Shown here: in pieces, positions 26,828-36,138 of the stretch | Layout: the number at the start of each line of letters is the position of its first letter | Position numbering within the stretch: the first letter of the stretch is position 1 | Assembly: GCA_003577165.1 (NCBI GenBank) | Contig: QEUM01000015.1 | Span: 1 to 64,000, forward strand | Length of the DNA: 64,000 nucleotides | Direction: 5' to 3' | From: Armatimonadota bacterium | Lineage (GTDB): Bacteria > Armatimonadota > Fimbriimonadia > Fimbriimonadales > ATM1 | Position numbers and translations under genes: made by a program | The notes under the pieces: generated by a model | The model's database searches: none | Seen by the model: the letters and a program-made list of their open reading frames with translations, nothing else | Told to the model about the DNA's origin: nothing

Positions 26828-26904
26828 GGGCTCATAGCTCAGTTGGTTAGAGCGCGCCCCTGATAAGGGCGAGGTCGGTAGTTCGAATCTACCTGGGCCC
26901 ACCA
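26828..26904 (+). tRNA. tRNA-Ile (anticodon GAT)
   Basis: A full cloverleaf of 77 nt including encoded CCA. The acceptor GGGCTCA pairs with TGGGCCC, and the D arm is GCTC...GAGC. The anticodon loop CTGATAA inside CGCCC/GGGCG gives GAT, and the T arm is GGTAG-TTCGAAT-CTACC. It decodes AUC and AUU. It stands alone, outside an rRNA operon, unlike many bacterial tRNA-Ile(GAT) genes. Confidence 0.96.
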
Positions 26905-27270
26905 ATACCCCCCCCGCTTGCTCTGCCGCGGGACTTCGGCCGAGGCTTCAGACCCCCTTGCAGACAAGCGTACGGGGTCGCTCGATGGCTCCCCGTGGCT
27001 CAGGCTCACATCGCAGGCGCCGGGAGTTCTTCGCCCGCTGCTGTCGCGAAGGCCGCAAGAGGCCTGCGAGTCCCTCTCACTTTTAGGAGTCATCCTCCGG
27101 CCCATGGACGGGAATCTCAATCTCTGATTACCGTAGGTACATGTCGTGCACTGGCAACAGGCCCAGCGGGCCGGCGATTCTCCAGCGAAGGACGCAGCCC
27201 TGGATTGCGATCGGCATCGACCGGAGCCTCATGGTCTGGTTAATGATAGGTGCATGTCGTGCCCTGGCAA

Positions 27271-27495
27271 CGGGCCCAACGGGCCGGTGATTCACCAGCG
27301 AAGGGCGTAGCCCTGGTTTGCGATCGGCACGCGCATCCGCGGCCTGAAGGGCCGCGATACATTCCGCTTTGACGCGCGAAATCCGTGGGATTGAATCGCG
27401 CCCTTTCAGGGCTGCGGGGACGGAACGTCGATCGCCTCCCAGGCCTTCGGCCTTCGCTATTGAATTCCTGGCCCTTCGGGCCTGATTCTGTTGCG
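27271..27495 (+). repeat. Short RAYT-associated element, copy 1
   Basis: This is a module of about 225 bp made of short palindromes with three-to-five-base loops: GGCCC-TTC-GGGCC, GCGGCC-TGAAG-GGCCGC, GCCCT-TTC-AGGGC and AGGCC-TTC-GGCCT. Near its middle lies CTTTGACGCGCGAAATCC followed by GTGGGATTGA. That matches the last codons and stop of the nearby transposase gene (F-D-x-R-...-W-D-stop), so it looks like an internally deleted transposase element. A partial left-end copy lies at about 27160-27214, and 26905-27159 shows nothing I can assign. Confidence 0.8.
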
Positions 27496-27530
27496 GTCTA
27501 TCGTGTTGAGGGCGATTAGTCATCCACGCG

Positions 27531-28144
27531 GCGCAGCCCTGGTTTGCGATCGGCACGCGCATCCGCGGCCTGAAGGGCCGCGATACAATGCGCAACCATG
27601 CCGCAATCGCTTGCCGCCGTGCTCATCCATGCGGTCTTCAGCACGAAGGACCGCAGACCCTGGCTCACACCTGACATTCGGCAGGAGCTGCACCCCTACC
27701 TCGTCGGAGTTTTGGCGAACATCGGATGCCCCTCGATCCAGACCGGCGGAACTGCAGATCACGTCCACACGTTGTTCCGTTTGTCCCGCACTGCGTCCGT
27801 GGCTCAGGTGATAGAGAAGGTCAAAACGAGTACGTCCAAGTGGGTGAAGACGAAGGGCGCGCGGGACTTTGCTTGGCAGTCCGGATATGGCGCGTTTTCG
27901 GTCGGGTCCGGCGAGGCGGATCGGATCGTCGCCTACATTCGGAACCAGGAGGAGCATCATCGCAAGGTCACTTTCCAGGACGAGCTTCGCGGCTTGTTGC
28001 GCGAGGCCGGGATGGACTTTGACGAGCGGTATTTGTGGGATTGAATCGCGCCCTTTCAGGGCTGCGCGGACGATCTGTCCATCGCCTTCCAGGCCTTCGG
28101 CCTTCGCTATTGAATTCCTCGCCCTTCGGGCCTGATTCTGTTGC
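27531..28144 (+). mobile_element. IS200/IS605-like (RAYT) element with intact transposase
   Basis: This unit has the left part of the repeat module (GCGGCC-TGAAG-GGCCGC palindrome ending GCGATACA) and then the transposase frame 27598-28044. The right part follows (GTGGGATTGAATCGC, then the GCCCT-TTC-AGGGC, AGGCC-TTC-GGCCT and GCCC-TTC-GGGC hairpins). The transposase stop codon lies inside the right-hand repeat. Flanking subterminal hairpins without terminal inverted repeats or target duplication are what single-stranded Y1 (HUH) transposons and REP-associated transposases use. No TnpB is present. Confidence 0.78.
27598..28044 (+). CDS. Y1 (HUH) transposase, IS200/REP-associated type
   Basis: The 148-residue protein is a Transposase_17/Y1 enzyme. 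It has HAVFSTKDRRPWL at the N-terminus, the metal-binding HUH motif in TADH-V-HTLF (about residues 43-49) and WQSGYGAFSVG. The C-terminal helix VAYIRNQEEHH supplies the nucleophile Tyr. Such enzymes nick and rejoin single-stranded DNA hairpins. The frame is complete, with ATG start and TGA stop, so it may be active. It is surrounded by four or more related palindromic modules. A stand-alone gene of this length with dispersed palindromes is typical of RAYTs. Confidence 0.9.
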   Translation: MPQSLAAVLIHAVFSTKDRRPWLTPDIRQELHPYLVGVLANIGCPSIQTGGTADHVHTLFRLSRTASVAQVIEKVKTSTSKWVKTKGARDFAWQSGYGAFSVGSGEADRIVAYIRNQEEHHRKVTFQDELRGLLREAGMDFDERYLWD

Positions 28145-28230
28145 ACTCTATCGTGTCGACGGCGATCAGTCATCCGTGCCGAACACTCGCATCGGGGATT
28201 TAGAACTCCCGTCCAGGCTTATCGGATGCC

Positions 28231-28455
28231 CGGCCCAACGGGCCGGCGATTCACCAGCGAAGGGCGTAGCCCTGGTTTGCGATCGGCACGCGCATTCCGC
28301 GGCCTGAAGGGCCGCGATACATTCCGCTTTGACGCGCGAAATCCGTGGGATTGAATCGCGCCCTTTCAGGGCTGCGGGGACGATCTGTCCATCGCCTCCC
28401 AGGCCTTCGGCCTTCGCTATTGAATTCCTGGCCCTTCGGGCCTGATTCTGTTGCG
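28231..28455 (+). repeat. Short RAYT-associated element, copy 2
   Basis: Nearly identical to copy 1 (27271-27495). It has the same palindromes, the same remnant of the transposase 3' end (CTTTGACGCGCGAAATCC, then GTGGGATTGA) and the same right end GATTCTGTTGC. It lies about 90 bp downstream of the intact element. Confidence 0.8.
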
Positions 28456-28677
28456 GCCCAACGGGCCGGCGATTCACCAGCGAAGGGCGCAGCCCTGGAT
28501 TGCGATCGGCACGCGCATCCGCGGCCTGAAGGGCCGCGATACACTCCGCTTTGACGCGCGAGATCCGTGGGATTGAGTCGCGCCCTTTCAGGGCTGCGGG
28601 GACGATCTGTCCATCGCCTCCCAGGCCTTCGGCCTTCGCTATTGAATTCCTGGCCCTTCGGGCCTGATTCTGTTGCA
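28456..28677 (+). repeat. Short RAYT-associated element, copy 3
   Basis: Directly abuts copy 2 head to tail. It has the same order of palindromes and the same remnant of the transposase end, with minor changes (CGAGATCC for CGAAATCC). The tandem arrangement suggests duplication by recombination or serial insertion. Confidence 0.8.
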
Positions 28678-29143
28678 TCGTGTTGAGGGCGATTAGTCAT
28701 CCGTGCCGAACACTCGCATCGCGGATTCAGAAGTCCTGTCCAGGCTTATCGGATGCCCGGCCCAACGGGCCTGATCAACTTCGACATTTCTCGTGTCGAC
28801 GGCGATCAGTCATCCGTGCCGAACACTCGCATCGGGGATTCAGAACTCCTGTCCAGGCTTATCGGATGCCCGGCCCAACGGGCCTGATTCTGTTGCGGTC
28901 TATCGTGTTGAGGGCGATCAGTCATCCGTGCCGAACACTCGCATCGGGGATTCAGAAGTCCTGTCCAGGCTTATCGGATGCCCGGCCCAACGGGCCGGTG
29001 CGTGACCAGCGAAGGGCGTAGCCCTGGATCGCTCCGTCCCTTTGCGAGACCAGGCTGGCACTCGACCCGAAGCAGGAACCCTTGGGGATGAGGCGAAGAG
29101 GGAATCCCGTTGACGATGTCATCGCTCTCACGAAACACCATCG

Positions 29144-31501
29144 ATGCTTTCCCTTCATCTTCCGTTCTTAGTGGCTGTGTTCGCCGGCGTGGACGCCGTG
29201 GATAAGCCGATTCCCGCGACGGCCGTGCCGTTCACGGATGTCACGGTCCGAGACGGATTCTGGGCGCCGAGGATCGAGACGAATCGCAAGGCCACCGTCG
29301 AGCATTCGCTCGCAATGCTCGAAAGGGCCGGCAACTATCGCAACCTAACGCTCGCGATAGACGGGAAGCATGAGGGCTACGAAGGGCTGCTCTTCACCGA
29401 CTCCGATCTTTACAAGGTGATCGAGGGGATCGCGTACACGCTAGCGACGCGCCGGGACCCGAACGTGGAGGCACGCGTGGACGAGATCATTGACGCGATC
29501 GCCGGGGCGCAACGGCCGAACGGCTACATCAACACCTATTATCAGGTCAACGCGCCGGACAAGGTGTTCACCAACCTCCGGGACATGCACGAACTTTACT
29601 GCGGAGGACATCTGATCGAAGCAGGAGTGGCGTACTACGAAGCAACTGGTAAGAGAAAACTCCTCGACGTAGCGATCAGGTTCGCCGACCTCCTGTACCA
29701 GACTTTTGGGCCGAACAAGCGCGAGGGATATTGCGGCCACCCGGAAATCGAGTTGGCCCTCTTTCGACTGTGGAGGGCAACCGGAAACGACCGCTACCGC
29801 GACCTCTCAAAGCATTTTCTCGATACGCGGGGCTCGAAGTTCTTCGCGCGTGAGCATGGTGTCTCAGCGGACGCCTATGACGGAACGTACTGGCTCGACG
29901 ACTGCCCACTGCGCGAGCATCGTGAGATCAAAGGCCATGCGGTTCGCGCCGCATATCTTTTGTCCGGCGCCGCAGACTTGGCCGCGACGGCCGACGACGA
30001 ACCTTTGCAACAGATGCTGTTGCGCGTGTGGCGCAATACTGTCGAGCGTCGCATCTTCATCACAGGTGGAATCGGCCCGTCTGCGCACAACGAAGGCTTC
30101 ACCGTAGATTACGATCTGCCCAACGAGACCGCGTATCAAGAAACGTGTGCTTCCATCGCGCTCGTCCTCTGGGCCCATCGGATGAACTTGCTCTTTGGAG
30201 ATGCCAAGTACGTCGACGCAATGGAGCAGGCTCTGTACAACGGCGTTCTTTCGGGCGTTTCGCTGGACGGGAAGTCGTTCTTCTACGTGAACCCCCTCGC
30301 GAGCAGCGGCTCGCATCGCCGATCCGACTGGTTCCAGTGCGCGTGCTGCCCGCCGAACGTTTTGAGAACGCTTGCGTCGGTCGGCGGCTACGCATACAGC
30401 ACCGGGCCGGACCGCCTCAACGTGAACCTGTACATAGGAGGAAGCGCGAAGGCGAAAGTGGGCAGCGAGGAGATCCGATTCGACGTTAAGACGGACTACC
30501 CGTGGAACGGCGAAGTGCAACTGAAAGTGGAACCCAAAGTCGCATCCCGATTCAAACTGAATCTCAGGATTCCGAGTTGGTGCGAACGCTGGACCGTGTC
30601 CGTCAACGGAGTCATTGAGAAACCGCCCCTCCGGTTGGGTTATGCGGAGATCGAGCGCGAGTGGAAAGCCGGCGACACCGTTTCGCTCCATCTGCAATTC
30701 GAACCGGAACGCGTAGTCGCCCATCCAGCGGTCCAGTCGAACCGAGGCCTCGCTGCGATCCGTTGCGGGCCGATCGTGTATTGCGTCGAAGGCAACGACA
30801 ACGACTTCGATCTCAAGAGCCTCGTGCTGCCTCCGCAATCCGCGCTCAAGCAGAACTACCGAGCGGATCTGCTGGGCGGAGTCGCTGTTGTCGAGGGCGA
30901 AGGATGGCTGTATCCCACGAAGAACTGGCTGACGAATCTGTATCTGCCTCTCGGCGAGCCGCGCCGAGTCATGGTGAGAGCAATCCCGTATGCGGCATGG
31001 GCGAATCGCGAACCGAGCCCGATGGCGGTTTGGCTTCCGCTCGCCAGGCTGAGCGAGAGAGTGCAGGGGCTCGAAGCCGACGCTAAAGTGACGGTCTCGT
31101 TCGCGAACTCGAACTCCTTCCCCAGGGGTGTCAACGACGGCGCGGAGCCGACCTCCTCGGCAGACTCTCGGAGCGCGATCTGCCACTTCTGGCCGCACAA
31201 AGGAACGGAAGAGTGGATTCAGTACGACTGGAGCGATCCACGAAGGCTGCTTGGGGTTGCGGTCTACTGGTTCGATGACACCGGTACGGGAGAGTGCCGC
31301 GTGCCTGAATCCTGGACCGTGGAGTATCTGGAAAGCGGGACCTGGAGGGAAGTCGAGGGCGCTCGCTTCGACATCCGGAAGGACGGCTGGTGCGAAACCA
31401 ACTTCCGTCCGGTCGAGACGACGTCGCTTCGCCTCAAGGTGAAGATGAAATCCGAATGGGCGGCCGGCGTGCTCGAGTGGCGGGTTCTGCCGGAGCGGTA
31501 A
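29144..31501 (+). CDS. Secreted glycoside hydrolase family 127 (beta-L-arabinofuranosidase, DUF1680)
   Basis: The 785-residue protein starts with a signal peptide (about 1-18). A DUF1680 (alpha/alpha)6-barrel follows from VTVRDGFWAPRIETN to about residue 430, then beta domains. The zinc-thiolate site of GH127 is present: YQE333-T-C335 and C-A-C401-C402-P-P-N, equivalent to E338, C340, C417 and C418 of HypBA1, where C417 is the nucleophile. A C-terminal F5/8-like beta segment (about 680-785) is extra. The enzyme likely releases L-arabinofuranose from plant glycans in the periplasm or outside. It starts a plus-strand group with a dipeptidase 40 bp later. Confidence 0.9.
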   Translation: MLSLHLPFLVAVFAGVDAVDKPIPATAVPFTDVTVRDGFWAPRIETNRKATVEHSLAMLERAGNYRNLTLAIDGKHEGYEGLLFTDSDLYKVIEGIAYTLATRRDPNVEARVDEIIDAIAGAQRPNGYINTYYQVNAPDKVFTNLRDMHELYCGGHLIEAGVAYYEATGKRKLLDVAIRFADLLYQTFGPNKREGYCGHPEIELALFRLWRATGNDRYRDLSKHFLDTRGSKFFAREHGVSADAYDGTYWLDDCPLREHREIKGHAVRAAYLLSGAADLAATADDEPLQQMLLRVWRNTVERRIFITGGIGPSAHNEGFTVDYDLPNETAYQETCASIALVLWAHRMNLLFGDAKYVDAMEQALYNGVLSGVSLDGKSFFYVNPLASSGSHRRSDWFQCACCPPNVLRTLASVGGYAYSTGPDRLNVNLYIGGSAKAKVGSEEIRFDVKTDYPWNGEVQLKVEPKVASRFKLNLRIPSWCERWTVSVNGVIEKPPLRLGYAEIEREWKAGDTVSLHLQFEPERVVAHPAVQSNRGLAAIRCGPIVYCVEGNDNDFDLKSLVLPPQSALKQNYRADLLGGVAVVEGEGWLYPTKNWLTNLYLPLGEPRRVMVRAIPYAAWANREPSPMAVWLPLARLSERVQGLEADAKVTVSFANSNSFPRGVNDGAEPTSSADSRSAICHFWPHKGTEEWIQYDWSDPRRLLGVAVYWFDDTGTGECRVPESWTVEYLESGTWREVEGARFDIRKDGWCETNFRPVETTSLRLKVKMKSEWAAGVLEWRVLPER

Positions 31502-31540
31502 GACCCGCCGAAGCGTGCAGACGTGTAGAATTCGGGTTCC

Positions 31541-32785
31541 ATGCTCTTAGTCGTCCTCTCTGCCGCGATTGCCCTCGGGTCTCCGGGCGTTGACCTCAGT
31601 CAAGACTTCGTCGCTCGCGCGAAGACTCTGCACAAACAGGTTCCCCTCATCGACGGTCATAACGACTTTCCGTGGGCCATGAGAATGAAGGCTCAATACG
31701 AATTCGCGAAGTGGGATCCGACGGTTTTGCACAAGGACGGACAGACGGACATCCCGCGACTCCGTGACGGCGGTCTCGGCGGGCAGTTCTGGTCCGTGTA
31801 CGTCCCGGTCAGCCTGACGGGCGCGGAAGCGATCAAGGCGACGATGGAGCAGATTGACTTCGTGCACAAGCTGTGCGCGACCTATCCGACCGACTTCGGC
31901 GTTGCGCTGACGGCGGACGACGTAGTGAGACTCCATCGAGAGGGGCGAATCGCTTCAATGATAGGGATGGAGGGCGGACATTCGATCGACAACTCGCTGG
32001 GCGTGCTGCGCATGTTCTATCAGATGGGCGCGCGGTACATGACGATTACCCACTCCAGGAACACGCCATGGGCGGATTCAGCGACTGACACGCCTGTGAA
32101 CAACGGGCTGAACGCCTTCGGCGAGCAAGTCATTCGAGAGATGAACCGCATCGGAATGCTGGTGGATTTGTCTCACGTCTCGCCGGACACGATGAAAGAT
32201 GCTCTCGCAGTGGCCGAGGCGCCCGTCATCTTCTCGCATTCGAGCGCGCGCGCGATCTGCGATCACCCTCGCAACGTGCCGGACGACGTGCTGCGAATGC
32301 TTCCGAAGAACGGCGGTGTGGTGATGGTCGTGTTCTTGCCGAGTTATGTGTCTCAGGCCATTGTGGATCACAATAGGAAGCGTCAGGCCGAGGAAGCGCG
32401 ACTTCGCAAAATCAAAGACAACGCCGCATACGTGCGGTCTGGCCTGAGCCAGTGGGACAAGACCCATCCTGCGCCCAAGGCGACGCTCAAGCAGGTCGCC
32501 GATCACATCGATCACATCCGCAAGGTCGCCGGCATCGATCACATCGGCATCGGCAGTGACTTCGACGGAGGCGGAGGCTGTGAAGGACTCGAAGACGTAT
32601 CGAAGTATCCCATGTTGACGGCCGAACTGCTTCGCCGAGGATACACAGACGAAGAGGTGGCTAAGATTCTCGGTCTCAACGTTCTTCGCGCGATGCGTAG
32701 AGCGGAGGAAGTTGCGCGCCGACTGCAAGCGAATCGAGGCAAGGGTTTTGCAGTGACTTCGCCGATCAAGCAGACGACGAATTGA
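31541..32785 (+). CDS. Membrane dipeptidase (peptidase M19)
   Basis: The 414-residue zinc dipeptidase has a short N-terminal signal (about 1-17) and the M19 blocks [11 protein letters not shown] (metal H-x-D), [10 protein letters not shown] with the bridging Glu, [33 protein letters not shown] and [13 protein letters not shown] with the catalytic Asp. It hydrolyses dipeptides, including ones with D-residues, probably in the periplasm. The TGA stop overlaps the start of the next gene (TTGA), so the two are coupled. Confidence 0.93.
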   Translation: MLLVVLSAAIALGSPGVDLSQDFVARAKTLHKQVPLIDGHNDFPWAMRMKAQYEFAKWDPTVLHKDGQTDIPRLRDGGLGGQFWSVYVPVSLTGAEAIKATMEQIDFVHKLCATYPTDFGVALTADDVVRLHREGRIASMIGMEGGHSIDNSLGVLRMFYQMGARYMTITHSRNTPWADSATDTPVNNGLNAFGEQVIREMNRIGMLVDLSHVSPDTMKDALAVAEAPVIFSHSSARAICDHPRNVPDDVLRMLPKNGGVVMVVFLPSYVSQAIVDHNRKRQAEEARLRKIKDNAAYVRSGLSQWDKTHPAPKATLKQVADHIDHIRKVAGIDHIGIGSDFDGGGGCEGLEDVSKYPMLTAELLRRGYTDEEVAKILGLNVLRAMRRAEEVARRLQANRGKGFAVTSPIKQTTN

Positions 32786-33690
32786 ACGTCTGTGTCACCG
32801 GCGCATTCAGTTACACCGGGCGTTTCGTCTCGACTCGTTTGCTCGACGCTGGACACTCCGTTCGCACGCTGACATCCAAACGCCCGCCGACCGAAGGGCC
32901 GCTCCGCGACATCCCATCGCATCCTCAAACGTTTAGTGAAGAGGACAGGCTAACTCGATTCCTCGATGGAACCGATGTTCTCATCAACACTTACTGGATC
33001 CGATTCGAGCGAGGGGAGAACACGTTCGCAAGGGCGGTCGAAAACTCGAGGTCCCTGTTCACGGCCGCGCAGCGCGCTGGGGTGAGGCGCATCGTTCATG
33101 TGAGCATCGCGAATCCGGGGGCGGCGCCTGAACTCCCCTATTACGCTGGAAAGCAGAAGGTCGAGGAGATGCTTGGGAATTGCGGCGTCGAATTTGCGAT
33201 TGCAAGGCCCACCGTCCTGTTTGGCCATGGCGACGTGCTCATCAACAACATCGCGTGGCTTGTGCGGAGATTCCCGTTTTTCCTTTTGCCAGGACGCGAG
33301 CCGATGCGAATTCAACCGGTCCAATGCGACGATTATGCCGATCTACTCATCCGCCTCATTTCGGCTCCGAGCGGAACGGTTTGCGACGCAGTCGGACCGG
33401 AAAGGTTCACTTTCCGGGAACTCGTTCAATGCATCGCTTCAGCCGTGGGCAGGAAGGTCCGTCCACTGGCCGTTCCGGCGCGATTCGCCTGGATGGTAAC
33501 TACCTTTGCCGGTTGGTACCTGAGAGACGTCGTTTTGACTTGGGAAGAGGTGTTGGGCCTCCATAAGGACCTTCTCGTCTCTTCGAGTCCGCCTACCTGC
33601 GAAACGCGGCTTACAGAGTGGCTCGGAGCCCATGCCTCGGAGGTGGGTGCCACCTATTCGAACGAACTCACGCGCCACTTTCGCCCATAG
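32782..33690 (+). CDS. NAD(P)-binding epimerase / NmrA-like SDR protein
   Basis: The 302-residue protein is an atypical short-chain dehydrogenase. It has the N-terminal dinucleotide fold [30 protein letters not shown] and ends of strands [11 protein letters not shown] and [23 protein letters not shown] motif corresponds to the Y-x-x-x-K pair. Related proteins include complex I NDUFA9-like and NmrA-like sensors as well as epimerases, so the reaction is open. Start TTG 32782 overlaps the dipeptidase stop by 4 bp. Confidence 0.8.
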   Translation: MNVCVTGAFSYTGRFVSTRLLDAGHSVRTLTSKRPPTEGPLRDIPSHPQTFSEEDRLTRFLDGTDVLINTYWIRFERGENTFARAVENSRSLFTAAQRAGVRRIVHVSIANPGAAPELPYYAGKQKVEEMLGNCGVEFAIARPTVLFGHGDVLINNIAWLVRRFPFFLLPGREPMRIQPVQCDDYADLLIRLISAPSGTVCDAVGPERFTFRELVQCIASAVGRKVRPLAVPARFAWMVTTFAGWYLRDVVLTWEEVLGLHKDLLVSSSPPTCETRLTEWLGAHASEVGATYSNELTRHFRP

Positions 33691-33717
33691 ATAGGCTGGG
33701 TATACTCGCCGCTTCCG

Positions 33718-35001
33718 ATGCCAACACTCGTCATCATTGGCGCGCTTTGGGGAGACGAGGCCAAGGGGAAACTCGTAGACGTTTTGGCATCCGATGCCGA
33801 CTACGTCGTTCGCTACAGCGGAGGCAACAACGCCGGTCACACGGTTCAGGCTGCAGGCCACACTTTCAAGTTTCACCTCATACCGTCGGGCGTGCTGCAC
33901 AAGAATGTTACAGCCGTCTTGGGAGCCGGAATGGTCGTGTGTCCGAAGGCTTTCTTGGATGAGCTGGAGACGACGAAGCAGAAGTCTCCGGAACTCGGTC
34001 GAATACTCATCAGTTCTGCCGCGCACGTCGTGTTTCCTTACCATCGCACGCTCGATGCGTTGGAGGAAGAGAACCGAGGCGAGGGGAAGATCGGCACGAC
34101 GAGTCGCGGCATCGGGCCCGCATATCAGGATAAAGTGGCGCGCGTCGGAATTCGCATGTGCGAGTTCGTCGATCCGGAGAGGTTTCGCGCACGGCTTTGC
34201 GAGGTCGTCGAATACAAGAATCGAGTCCTCGACATGCACGGGAAGCCGGGCATCAGCATCGAGCCGATCATCGAGGAGTATTCGGCCTATGCGGACAAAC
34301 TGAGACCCTTCGTGTGCGATGCCGACTTCGAGGTGAATCGCGCAATTCACGCGGGCAAGCGGGTGATCTTCGAGGGCGCACAGGGGGCAATGCTCGATCT
34401 GGATCTGGGCACGTATCCGTTTGTGACGAGCAGCCACCCCACTGCGGGGGGGGCCTGTCTCGTGGGTCTGCCTCCGAAGAAAGTGGACAACGTGCTGGGC
34501 GTCTGCGTTGCCTACACCACGCGCGTCGGTTCCGGACCGTTCCCGACCGAACTCTCAGGCGAGTTCGCAGACCGGCTGCGGATCGCGGGGAACGAGTTCG
34601 GCACAAGCACGGGGCGGCCCCGCCGAGTCGGTTGGCTTGATCTGGTGGCTTTGCGCCACTCGTGCCTCATGAACGGATTCACAAGTCTCGCCGTCACGCG
34701 CGTGGACGTGCTGAGCGGTTTCGGATCCATCAAGGCATGCGTCGGTTACAAGATCGGTGACGAGGTTACGACGGAGTTTCCAGCCGACACCGCGCTGCTC
34801 AGCCGAGCCGAGCCTCAATTCGAAACGCTTGAGGGCTGGGACGGTGATCTCAGCGCCTGCAAGTCCACGAACGAGTTACCGAGCGGAGCGCGCGGGTTGA
34901 TCGAGTTTATCGAGCGATACACTGGTGTGCCGGTTTCCTTGGTTTCAGTCGGCCCGAACCGTGAAGAGACAATCGTTCGAGATCGAGGTCTACTAATCTA
35001 A
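33718..35001 (+). CDS. purA: Adenylosuccinate synthetase
   Basis: PurA joins IMP and aspartate with GTP to make adenylosuccinate in AMP synthesis. The 427-residue protein has the full signature: GALWGDEAKGKLVD with catalytic Asp, NNAGHT with catalytic His, GIGPAYQDK, FEGAQGAMLDLDLGTYPFVTSS, and GRPRRVGWLDLVALR. The Walker-like loop reads GDEAKGK instead of the usual GDEGKGK. The start is ATG with TATACT about 20 bp upstream. It converges on the next gene with a 4-bp overlap. Confidence 0.95.
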   Translation: MPTLVIIGALWGDEAKGKLVDVLASDADYVVRYSGGNNAGHTVQAAGHTFKFHLIPSGVLHKNVTAVLGAGMVVCPKAFLDELETTKQKSPELGRILISSAAHVVFPYHRTLDALEEENRGEGKIGTTSRGIGPAYQDKVARVGIRMCEFVDPERFRARLCEVVEYKNRVLDMHGKPGISIEPIIEEYSAYADKLRPFVCDADFEVNRAIHAGKRVIFEGAQGAMLDLDLGTYPFVTSSHPTAGGACLVGLPPKKVDNVLGVCVAYTTRVGSGPFPTELSGEFADRLRIAGNEFGTSTGRPRRVGWLDLVALRHSCLMNGFTSLAVTRVDVLSGFGSIKACVGYKIGDEVTTEFPADTALLSRAEPQFETLEGWDGDLSACKSTNELPSGARGLIEFIERYTGVPVSLVSVGPNREETIVRDRGLLI

Positions 35002-36104
35002 TCTCCGGACTTCCTTCCGGCGATCGTTTTGGCGACGTCGCGCTCAGCGGAAGGAAGGAGCACAAGCGGATCCGGGATTCTCCCCTTCGATCGCTTATAA
35101 CTCTCGTAGGCGTTCTGCGACCAAAGCACTTGAGTCCCCCCCGGCTTCGGCCATGTCCAAGGGCCCTCGGACGGGTCTATGCCCTGATGCCAGCACGCGA
35201 TCGTGACGCCGTGCATGGCCATGATTTCGGACAACTTCTCCATTCGCTCCTTGCGGCGTCCTCTGTCCACTTCGATGGACACCCCGACTTCGCAGACAAA
35301 CTCCCGCTTTGCGCCGGGCAAGCCGGTCCAACGGATGTCGCCCCCCCTCCAATCGTACAAAAAGTTTGAGTAGCGGAGCAGCCGCCTCGATGTGCCGACG
35401 GCCCGCTGGATGCGATCCAAAAATGCCTCCGCTGCGCCGAGCGGTCGAAACGAAAGACGGAATCCGGCAGCCTCGAGCGCACGCTCATACGCACGCTCGT
35501 GCGCAAGCCACTCATGTCCGTCTGTTCCCGCAAACCAAACGTCCGGGTTAACCGCTTCGAGCAGCGCGTTGGGAAGTCTCTCGGCCTCGCTTCTGGCAAA
35601 CGACTCGAGGTAGGACACGATGCGCTCGTCACGCGAGAGGATGCCGGCCTTCGCAAGGCCGATTCTCGCGATCGCCTTCTCCCCCTTCGCCCAGTCCAGG
35701 AACTGCCTCCATTGATCCGGGGAGACTGTCGATTCGATTCCTTCGTTGTTGTTGACAAGGCATCGGATGGGAGTAATCCCGTTCGCCGAGAGGTCTTTGC
35801 AGACTGCAACTTCGTGTGAGGGATCGAACCACTTCGTGTCCGGATCGCCCCCGCGACCCATGTTCGGCCAATTCGAGCGAACGTATTTCATGTTCATCGC
35901 CTTCAGCGTTCGGATCTGAGCCGCTCGCACGCGCGCATCCTTGTCGAAACACCAGTCGGCGACGTTCATTCCAAACTCACGGCGCGGCTCCGTTCGCGAC
36001 CGGATGGCTTCGACGGACAGGAAGCCGACGAAACTGGGCAGGGAAGCCAGAGCTACTGCGAGGGCGACGGTTGCCATTCGTTCGTATCCGACCAATATCC
36101 TCAT
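34998..36104 (-). CDS. Secreted TIM-barrel-like protein, possible glycosidase
   Basis: The 368-residue product starts at ATG 36104 with a signal peptide or anchor (TVALAVALASLPSFVGFL). A longer reading would run into the pepA stop. Alternating strand-helix blocks suit a TIM-barrel glycoside-hydrolase-like fold: MKYVRSNWPNMGRG, ITPIRCLVNNNE, HEWLAHERAYERALEAAG, REFVCEVGVSIE and TIACWHQGIDPSEGPW. No catalytic Glu pair can be assigned with certainty; GTDGHEW and CEVGV are candidates. The family is not recognised. Confidence 0.6.
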   Translation of the reverse strand: MRILVGYERMATVALAVALASLPSFVGFLSVEAIRSRTEPRREFGMNVADWCFDKDARVRAAQIRTLKAMNMKYVRSNWPNMGRGGDPDTKWFDPSHEVAVCKDLSANGITPIRCLVNNNEGIESTVSPDQWRQFLDWAKGEKAIARIGLAKAGILSRDERIVSYLESFARSEAERLPNALLEAVNPDVWFAGTDGHEWLAHERAYERALEAAGFRLSFRPLGAAEAFLDRIQRAVGTSRRLLRYSNFLYDWRGGDIRWTGLPGAKREFVCEVGVSIEVDRGRRKERMEKLSEIMAMHGVTIACWHQGIDPSEGPWTWPKPGGTQVLWSQNAYESYKRSKGRIPDPLVLLPSAERDVAKTIAGRKSGD

Positions 36105-36138
36105 ACGCGCCGAGAACGGTGACGCTTCGGCAAAAAGA

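Larger units (their letters stand above)
28148..29000. repeat. Second repeat family, four copies of about 97 bp
   Basis: Copies at about 28148-28247, 28678-28772, 28791-28887 and 28901-28999 share the stretch from GGCGATCAGTCATCCGTGCC through CATCGGGGATT and CTGTCCAGGCTTATCGGATG to the palindrome GGCCC-AAC-GGGCC. A fragment sits near 27508-27524. The last three follow each other at about 110-bp spacing. They interleave with the transposase-like modules, which begin at the same GGCCCAACGGGCC palindrome. The two may be halves of a larger unit. No gene is seen between 28045 and 29143. Confidence 0.8.

Noticed and set aside
27128-28700. Several proline/arginine-rich open frames inside the repeat island
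   Set aside because: Their protein repeats follow the DNA repeat units and match no family; only the Y1 transposase is convincing.
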